Shown: one piece after another, positions 1 through 4,326 of the stretch
How positions within the stretch are numbered: position 1 is the stretch's first letter
How the letters are laid out: each line of letters starts with the position of its first letter
Origin: Bacteroidota bacterium
Lineage (GTDB): Bacteria; Bacteroidota; Bacteroidia; Bacteroidales; VadinHA17
Length of the DNA: 8,175 bases
Direction: 5' to 3'
NCBI GenBank assembly: GCA_030593185.1
Contig: JAUVHQ010000084.1
Coordinates: 1-8,175 of the forward strand
Program-made: the position numbers and the translations under genes
The notes under the pieces: generated by a model
What the model saw: the letters and a program-made list of their open reading frames with translations, nothing else
The model's database searches: none
What the model was told of the DNA's origin: nothing

Positions 1-783
1 TTCTCTTCCTTGCTTCACTATACGATCGTAATTTTCATAAACTGTCACCGGGTTTGATTTCATTACCATAGTACCGATGTCCTTCTCTTTGCAGGCTTTT
101 ATGATACGTTCACCCATATCAGGTTCCATAAAATTGTATGGGAAAAACAGGACATCGAACCGTCCGTCTTCAATAGCAGCCATCATGATATCTTCCAGGC
201 TATCCCTGGGTTCCTGCCAGTAGGGTTGGCCATGACAGGATAATCCTACATGCCGGATTTTTCCTTCTTTTTTTAGCTGATCACAGGCTCTGTGGAAATA
301 ATCGTTTTTGATTCGGACAATATTCTGCGCCTGGTGGATCATGTAAAGGTCAATATATTTTGTTTGCAGCCTTTCCAGGCTTGCTTCCGCCCTCCTTATT
401 ATGTCATCGGTTGATTTAAAGATATTGTATGCAGGAGATGCTTTGGTCGCGATATAAACTTTTTCCCTGTCAAAATTTTTAATTACTCTTCCAATTAACT
501 CTTCATTACGTCCATTCCCATATCCTTCTGAAGTTTCAATGAAGTTCACTCCAGCCTTCAGCGTTGCACGAAGTACAGATTCATTATAAGGAACTCCTGA
601 ACCTATATCAGAAACCAAAGCACCAGTTCTGCCCAGTCTTCTGTATCCTTTGATTTTATGGAATTCATTTTCCTGATCTTGTGATGGTGTAGTAAAGCCC
701 TTTTTTCCTAATAATCCAGCTCCTAAAAAACCTAATGAGGTATTTCTAAGAAAATTCCTGCGGTTTAATTTATGGTTTTTCAT
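1..783 (-). CDS. Tat-exported aldo/keto reductase, partial (C-terminus beyond left edge)
   Basis: The minus-strand frame is open from ATG at 783 to the window edge, giving 261 residues without a stop. The N-terminus has a twin-arginine signal: NRRNFLRN at residues 7-14, then a hydrophobic stretch (about 17-25) rich in Gly and Leu, so export to the periplasm is predicted. The rest matches the NAD(P)H-dependent aldo/keto reductase (AKR) barrel: YRRLGRTG (48-54), FIETSEGYGNGRNEELIG (81-98), YIATKAS (110-116), LQTKYIDLYMIH (139-150) and GKIRHVGLS (174-182). Of the family's Asp-Tyr-Lys-His tetrad, Tyr88, Lys114 and His150 are present, but the usual Asp of the DTAxxYG motif is Glu83. The start is fixed by the signal peptide directly after Met1. 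No Shine-Dalgarno sequence is visible. It is divergent from dinB, so it is probably transcribed alone or with genes to the left. The substrate is unknown. Family assignment is firm; whether a C-terminal ferredoxin-like domain follows cannot be seen. Confidence 0.9.
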   Translation of the reverse strand, partial: MKNHKLNRRNFLRNTSLGFLGAGLLGKKGFTTPSQDQENEFHKIKGYRRLGRTGALVSDIGSGVPYNESVLRATLKAGVNFIETSEGYGNGRNEELIGRVIKNFDREKVYIATKASPAYNIFKSTDDIIRRAEASLERLQTKYIDLYMIHQAQNIVRIKNDYFHRACDQLKKEGKIRHVGLSCHGQPYWQEPRDSLEDIMMAAIEDGRFDVLFFPYNFMEPDMGERIIKACKEKDIGTMVMKSNPVTVYENYDRIVKQGRE

Positions 784-828
784 ATTGTTTGTTATTGTGG
801 TATACAATCACACCAAACCCCTTCTCAG

Positions 829-860
829 CTAAGTTACATCAATTGAAAGATAAAGCCAAG
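829..860 (-). promoter_or_regulatory. Candidate Bacteroidetes-type promoter for the aldo/keto reductase
   Basis: Read on the minus strand, CTTG (860-857) is followed by 20 bases and then TAACTTAG (836-829). This is one mismatch in each element from the Bacteroidetes primary-sigma consensus TTTG-N19-21-TAnnTTTG. A start site a few bases downstream would give a leader of roughly 40 bases before the reductase ATG at 783. The match is imperfect in an AT-rich region, so it could be chance. Confidence 0.35.
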
Positions 861-879
861 AAAATCTTAATGATGAAAC

Positions 880-905
880 AAAAAGGCTGCCCGGTAAGGA
901 CAGCC
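880..905 (-). terminator. Intrinsic terminator, minus strand
   Basis: On the minus strand GGCTGTCC (905-898), loop TTACC, GGGCAGCC (892-885) forms an 8-bp stem with one G-U pair. TTTTTG (884-879) follows directly. The plus strand has no T-run after the stem, so it points left only. It lies upstream of the reductase promoter candidate and downstream of no recognisable minus-strand gene, so it may insulate the reductase from antisense transcription of the dinB region or end a small transcript that I cannot identify. Confidence 0.65.
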
Positions 906-972
906 CTTAACCAACAGATTTTTTCAACCGGATACAACTTATTTGTTTTCTGTTCAATTATTTGGGGGTTCT

Positions 973-1048
973 TTATCCAAATAATTCACCCTGTGAAATA
1001 TTGCTTTGCAATAAATCTTCGATTTATTTCACAGGGTAAATTGGATAA
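973..1048. repeat. 76-bp compound palindrome with branched secondary structure (REP/MITE-like)
   Basis: Outer arms TTATCCAA (973-980) and TTGGATAA (1041-1048) are perfectly complementary. Inside them, ACCCTGTGAAATA (988-1000) pairs perfectly with TATTTCACAGGGT (1025-1037). The centre holds two more hairpins: TATTGC-TTT-GCAATA (999-1013) and AATAAATC-TTC-GATTTATT (1010-1028, 8 bp), which overlap and so compete with each other and with the tip of the main stem. The whole can fold as a three-way junction in either strand. No T-run suited to a terminator follows on either side. It resembles dispersed palindromic (REP- or MITE-like) elements, but only one copy is visible here, so mobility is inference. 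It lies about 70 bases upstream of the dinB promoter candidate. Confidence 0.75.
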
Positions 1049-1116
1049 TAGCACATTCGACTTTTTAGAAGTTATAAAAAATATTAAACCAGCTCTTTAC
1101 TCTCAACAGGATTTAT

Positions 1117-1124
1117 TAGATTTG
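1117..1124 (+). promoter_or_regulatory. Candidate -7 element for dinB
   Basis: TAGATTTG at 1117-1124 fits the Bacteroidetes -7 consensus TAnnTTTG exactly and ends 26 bases before the dinB start codon. The -33 TTTG element is not convincing: the nearest T-rich triplet is in CTTTAC at about 1095-1100, with a spacer that is too short. No LexA-type SOS operator is recognisable between here and dinB. Confidence 0.4.
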
Positions 1125-1150
1125 ATCTGCCAGTTCAGTCTGTTTATGTT

Positions 1151-2218
1151 ATGCACCGTAAAATCATACATATTGATATGGATGCTTTTTTTGCATCGAT
1201 TGAGCAGAGGGATAATCCCGAACTGAGAGGAAAACCTGTAGCTGTTGGCGGAACAACAAACCGCGGTGTGGTTGCTGCTGCAAGCTATGAAGCACGAAAA
1301 TTCGGAGTGTACTCAGCTATGGCAACTAAAATAGCAATTCGTCAATGCCCGGATCTGCAAATTGTTAAACCCAGGTTTGGCATTTACAAAAATGTATCAA
1401 AGCAGATACAGCAAATTTTTCTGGAATATACCGACCTGGTTGAACCTTTGTCTCTTGATGAAGCTTTTCTTGACGTAACAAAAAACAAGAAAGGTGCTGC
1501 TTCTGCCACTTTGATCGCAAAAGAGATAAAATCACGTATCAGGAACGAAACAGGTCTTACTGCCTCGGCAGGCATATCGGTCAACAAGTTCCTGGCAAAG
1601 ATCGCTTCAGATCATAATAAACCGGATGGCTTATTCCTTATTCCGCCTGAGAAAGTAATAAAGTTTATTGAGGACCTTGATATCGATAAGTTTTTTGGTG
1701 TGGGTAAAGTTACGGCACGTAAAATGCATAAGCTGGGAATTCATAAAGGAAAGGATCTGAAGTCCCGTGATCAATCTGAACTTATCAGACTGTTCGGTAA
1801 ACCAGGAATATTTTATTTTAACATCGTAAGAGGAAATGATGACAGAGCAGTCAATCCAGACAGGGTGAGAAAATCAATCGGAGCAGAACTGACTTTTGAA
1901 AAAGATCTGTCAACCCGGTTTGCACTTATCGCAGAGTTATACAAGATCGAGAAAATCCTGATGGAAAGGATAGATAAAGCAGGGAAAACGGGCAGGACAT
2001 TAACCCTTAAGGTGAAATATGCCGATTTTGAGCAGATTACACGAAGTAAAACTATTCAGGAGAAAATCACTGAATTCAGCCATCTGCATAATTATTCAAA
2101 GGAACTACTTCAGCAAATAGATATTTCTAATCAAGGAGTAAGACTCCTGGGATTAACCGTCTCTAACCTGGAGGATGAAAACCAGGCGCCTGGTTTGCAA
2201 CTCACACTGGATTTCTGA
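1151..2218 (+). CDS. dinB: DNA polymerase IV (Y-family translesion polymerase)
   Basis: This 355-residue protein is close to the usual DinB length. It copies past damaged or distorted template bases at low fidelity, in the cytoplasm. The catalytic palm residues are visible: Asp9 in HIDMDAFFASIE and Asp103-Glu104 in SLDEAFLDV. Phe14 sits at the steric-gate position that excludes ribonucleotides. A helix-hairpin-helix-like stretch, FFGVGKVTARKMHKLGI, lies near residues 186-202, followed by the thumb and little-finger regions. The C-terminus ends QLTLDF (350-355), a good match to the beta-clamp-binding motif QLxLxF, so clamp tethering is expected and the 3' end is intact. The start at 1151 gives the standard N-terminus; an ATG at 1146 is out of frame. 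No ribosome-binding site is visible. The last 70 bases recur, decayed, at 8042-8111. Identification is firm. Confidence 0.97.
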   Translation: MHRKIIHIDMDAFFASIEQRDNPELRGKPVAVGGTTNRGVVAAASYEARKFGVYSAMATKIAIRQCPDLQIVKPRFGIYKNVSKQIQQIFLEYTDLVEPLSLDEAFLDVTKNKKGAASATLIAKEIKSRIRNETGLTASAGISVNKFLAKIASDHNKPDGLFLIPPEKVIKFIEDLDIDKFFGVGKVTARKMHKLGIHKGKDLKSRDQSELIRLFGKPGIFYFNIVRGNDDRAVNPDRVRKSIGAELTFEKDLSTRFALIAELYKIEKILMERIDKAGKTGRTLTLKVKYADFEQITRSKTIQEKITEFSHLHNYSKELLQQIDISNQGVRLLGLTVSNLEDENQAPGLQLTLDF

Positions 2219-2252
2219 TCTACATGCCAGATGTTTTGTCAAGTTCTTTTCT
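2149..2252 (+). repeat. Direct repeat copy 1: dinB 3' end plus 34 bp downstream
   Basis: This segment aligns without gaps to 8042-8145 in the same orientation, with 91 of 104 bases identical by hand count. It comprises the last 70 bases of dinB (8 mismatches) and 34 non-coding bases after the stop (5 mismatches). Because the non-coding part is about as similar as the coding part, this is duplicated DNA and not merely a related protein. Similarity stops abruptly on the left at GGGATTAACC and fades on the right after TTCT. Confidence 0.88.
2179..2196. repeat. Perfect 18-bp palindrome inside the dinB 3' end
   Basis: AAACCAGGC (2179-2187) is directly followed by its reverse complement GCCTGGTTT (2188-2196) with no spacer. 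It encodes part of the linker before the clamp-binding motif. It has no T-run after it, so it is not a terminator. It lies near the middle of the duplicated segment; the copy at 8072-8089 differs at two positions. Confidence 0.7.
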
Positions 2253-2332
2253 ACTTGTCCCGAAATAGTTAATTCGCCGTTGCACTAATCATATTGTGAT
2301 GCAGTGTTGCAGTGATGCTGTGTTGCAGTGAG

Positions 2333-2385
2333 GAAGGCAGTCATTAAGTAGTCATTAAAGAAGTCATTAGGTAGTCATTGCCTTC
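2333..2385. repeat. Four AGTCATT repeats at about 11-bp period, framed by a 7-bp inverted repeat
   Basis: AGTCATT begins at 2339, 2350, 2362 and 2373, a spacing of 11, 12 and 11 bases, close to one helical turn. The set is flanked by GAAGGCA (2333-2339) and its reverse complement TGCCTTC (2379-2385). Same-face spacing could suit cooperative protein binding, but simple slippage of a low-complexity sequence would give the same pattern. Confidence 0.7.
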
Positions 2386-2395
2386 AAGCATCAAG

Positions 2396-2473
2396 CTTCA
2401 TCCTTCCAGGAGGTTTAAGGTTCCAAGTTCAAGGTTGTCTTCATCCTTCAAAATGGTTACGGGTTTCGGGTTA
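2396..2473 (+). repeat. Further degenerate microrepeats (CTTCATCCTTC pair, AAGGTT pair, GGGTTWC run)
   Basis: CTTCATCCTTC occurs at 2396-2406 and 2439-2449. Between them AAGGTT is repeated at 2417-2422 and 2431-2436. At 2455-2473 a run GGTTAC-GGGTTTC-GGGTTAA has a 7-base period. These look like remnants of several unrelated simple repeats placed side by side. Confidence 0.65.
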
Positions 2474-2674
2474 AAACGCATAACGTATAACTTTAAACTT
2501 ATTAAGAGTTGTGTTGCAGTGAGGAGGTGAGGTGTTTGATCATTCCATTAGGATGTAAGCAATTTGAAATATATATTTACAAAAAAAAGTATTACTTCAA
2601 TGTCCAAATTAGTATTTCAGAATTTATTTATATATTTTTAATTCTTCACGGATTTTTTCTCTGGAATATTTCTC

Positions 2675-3232
2675 ATGTCCTATTCTGAAAATGAAATAAT
2701 TTATCAACTTAATCAAGGTGATCAAAAAATCCTGAAACATCTTTTTAATGTTTATTTCAGAGACCTGATGTTCTATTCATTGAAATTCGTGATGAAAGAT
2801 GAAATTGCTGAAGAGATAGTACAGGATGTTTTTATCCAGATTTGGAAGAAAAAAGATGATCTACAGATCGTGAAATCAATTGAAGCGTATTTATACACTT
2901 CTGTTAAAAACAGATCAATTAATTATCTGAAAAGCAAATATGCAAGGATTCATTTTGCTGATCTGGATACTATAAAGAAAACACCTTTGAATTATACTAC
3001 TGAAAATGATATAACTACAATGGAAATGAAGGAAGCAATTCATGCTGCAATTCATTCTCTACCATCAAAATGTAAAATAGTTTTTAATTTATCCAGAAAC
3101 GCAGGATTATCCAATGACGAGATTGCAGGAAAATTAAATATTTCAAAAAAAACAGTCCAGACCCAGATAGGCATAGCAATAAAAAAAATTAAAGAACACC
3201 TTAAAGATCAGTGGGATAATTTACCATCCTAA
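2675..3232 (+). CDS. ECF sigma factor, FecI-like (RNA polymerase sigma-70 family, Bacteroidetes expansion)
   Basis: This 185-residue protein directs RNA polymerase to a small set of promoters, probably when its partner anti-sigma factor (the next gene) is triggered. Region 2 spans roughly residues 20-90, with the typical core-binding/-10 segment EEIVQDVFIQIWKKKDDL (46-63) and AYLYTSVKNRSINYLK (71-86). Region 4 spans about 126-177: LPSKCKIVFNLSRNAGLS and then the helix-turn-helix LSNDEIAGKLNISKKTVQTQ (145-164), which contacts the -35 region. There is no region 1 or 3, as in other ECF factors, and the length is normal. The start gives a standard N-terminus; no Shine-Dalgarno sequence is seen. 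The FecR-like gene begins 78 bases downstream on the same strand. It is more AT-rich than dinB. The family is firm; the regulon is not known. Confidence 0.95.
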   Translation: MSYSENEIIYQLNQGDQKILKHLFNVYFRDLMFYSLKFVMKDEIAEEIVQDVFIQIWKKKDDLQIVKSIEAYLYTSVKNRSINYLKSKYARIHFADLDTIKKTPLNYTTENDITTMEMKEAIHAAIHSLPSKCKIVFNLSRNAGLSNDEIAGKLNISKKTVQTQIGIAIKKIKEHLKDQWDNLPS

Positions 3233-3285
3233 AAAATATTCATCTTCTTTTTAAGCATTTTAGAAATAATCTTGTCATATATATA

Positions 3286-3338
3286 GAAGAAACAATTATT
3301 TCTGTATATCATGAAAGACGAAACAATTATTGCATATC
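3286..3338 (+). repeat. Direct repeat spanning the FecR-gene start codon
   Basis: GAAACAATTATT occurs at 3289-3300, just before the start codon, and again at 3320-3331 within codons 4-7, a shift of 31 bases. The wider match is GAAGAAACAATTATT...ATATC (3286-3310) against GACGAAACAATTATT...ATATC (3317-3338). The shift is not a multiple of three, so the upstream copy is not coding; a stop codon at 3284-3286 closes the frame upstream. It may be a local duplication or a paired translation-control sequence. Confidence 0.6.
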
Positions 3339-4303
3339 TCAATAATGAGTTAATTCAAAAAGAGATGGATAAAGTTGATACGTGGATCAACTCATCAAAA
3401 AAGAATAAAACATATTTCAACAAAGTTAAATTCCTATGGGAAAACTCCTTGTTCAACTACCAGGATATTCCTATAAATCCTGATAGAGCCTGGAATAGAA
3501 TTCAGTCTGCAATTAATCATGAAAGGATTCATCCTCAAAGATCTATATCTGTTACTATTAAATTATTAAGCAGGATTGCAGCAATAGCTATCATTCTGAT
3601 CAGTATTGGATTTTTAACCACCCGGGTATTCCGTCACACCCTCTCCTCAGGAATTGAATGGGTAAGTACACAAACCACAACTGAAAAGGTTGATATTCTT
3701 TTACCGGACAATAGTCATGTATGGTTAAACAGTAATTCAAAAATTACCTATCCTGAAAAGTTCAAAGCAAAATCTCGTGAAGTTATATTACAAGGGGAAG
3801 CCTTTTTTGAAGTTACAAAAAAAATAAGAAAGTTATTCATTATACATGCTGATAAATCTGTAATCCAGGTATTAGAAACATCTTTCAATGTGGAATCATA
3901 TAATGCGTTATCTCAGACAATTGTAACCGTAGTAACAGGGAAAGTATCTCTTTCTGATTCAACTAATCTGGCGAATAAAATTATACTTGAGCCGGGATAT
4001 CAGGGTATTCACAACCCGGATGATGTCGAATTTTTGAAGAAAAAAAATGACAATAAAAATTTCCTTGCCTGGAAAACTGGTGTTTTATTTTTTGAAAATA
4101 CAGCACTTGATGATGTTTGTTATAGACTCTCTCGTCATTTTAATATGTCAATTTTACTTGATGGTAATGAATTACTTAGGAATAAAAACCTTACAGTCAC
4201 ATTTGATAATAAGGATATTGAAGAGATTCTGAATATTCTCGCCATCACACTTGATATATCATATAAAAGAGATACTAACATTGTTACTCTCTCTGCTAAT
4301 TAA
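3311..4303 (+). CDS. FecR-like transmembrane anti-sigma factor
   Basis: This 330-residue inner-membrane regulator should hold the adjacent ECF sigma factor inactive and release it when an outer-membrane receptor signals. In order: a short cytoplasmic sigma-binding part (about 1-83, with YLNNELIQKEMDKVDTWI near the N-terminus); one transmembrane helix at about 84-103 (LLSRIAAIAIILISIGFL); a periplasmic FecR domain (about 119-215) with LPDNSHVWLNSNSKITYP and GEAFFEVTKKIRKLFIIHA; and a C-terminal DUF4974-type domain (about 258-327, from GVLFFENTALDDVCYRLSRHF to the end), the part expected to meet the receptor's STN domain. Length and domain order are normal for Bacteroidetes FecR proteins. It lies between its likely sigma factor and receptor genes, 23 bases before the latter. 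Whether signalling involves proteolysis, as in E. coli FecR and Pseudomonas FpvR, cannot be told here. Confidence 0.93.
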   Translation: MKDETIIAYLNNELIQKEMDKVDTWINSSKKNKTYFNKVKFLWENSLFNYQDIPINPDRAWNRIQSAINHERIHPQRSISVTIKLLSRIAAIAIILISIGFLTTRVFRHTLSSGIEWVSTQTTTEKVDILLPDNSHVWLNSNSKITYPEKFKAKSREVILQGEAFFEVTKKIRKLFIIHADKSVIQVLETSFNVESYNALSQTIVTVVTGKVSLSDSTNLANKIILEPGYQGIHNPDDVEFLKKKNDNKNFLAWKTGVLFFENTALDDVCYRLSRHFNMSILLDGNELLRNKNLTVTFDNKDIEEILNILAITLDISYKRDTNIVTLSAN

Positions 4304-4326
4304 GTGCTGATTTTCTGCATTTTAAA

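Larger units (their letters stand above)
2304..2525 (+). repeat. Three copies of GTGTTGCAGTGA, two extended to 15 bp
   Basis: GTGTTGCAGTGA occurs at 2304-2315, 2320-2331 and 2511-2522. The last two copies match over 15 bp (GTGTTGCAGTGAGGA, 2320-2334 and 2511-2525) and so bracket the intervening block of about 180 bases. The related GATGCAGTG at 2298-2306 suggests a decayed TGCAGTG tandem array. It does not have CRISPR geometry. Confidence 0.75.
2219..2674. other. Long intergenic spacer with degenerate short repeats, no gene seen
   Basis: No convincing coding frame lies in these 456 bases on either strand. The first 34 bases belong to the duplicated dinB tail. From about 2281 to 2530 the sequence is built of short imperfect repeats (listed separately). 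From about 2540 it becomes very AT-rich and leads into the sigma-factor start. I found no clear terminator for dinB and no promoter for the sigma operon that matches both Bacteroidetes elements; the operon may use a promoter recognised by its own ECF sigma factor. Confidence 0.7.

Noticed and set aside
973..1048. Possible tRNA or intrinsic terminator from the branched fold
   Set aside because: The arms do not match tRNA lengths, there is no conserved T-loop (TTCGA lies in a three-base loop context), and no T-run follows the outer stem.
789..1226. Open frame of 145 codons on the plus strand upstream of and overlapping dinB
   Set aside because: It runs through the terminator stem, the palindrome and the first 76 bases of dinB in another frame. 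The product has no recognisable domain and biased, non-protein-like composition.
1384..1587. Minus-strand open frame inside dinB
   Set aside because: It is antisense to conserved polymerase motifs and resembles no known protein; a shadow of dinB.
2179..2196. dinB terminator at the 18-bp palindrome
   Set aside because: It lies before the stop codon, has no loop spacer and no downstream T-run.
2304..2525. Possible CRISPR array
   Set aside because: Repeat units are 7-15 bases, differ in kind and have no regular spacers; no cas gene is nearby.
2535..2674. Bacteroidetes primary-sigma promoter for the sigma operon
   Set aside because: TTTG at 2535-2538 and several TA-rich -7-like sequences exist, but no pair has both elements at 19-21 base spacing.
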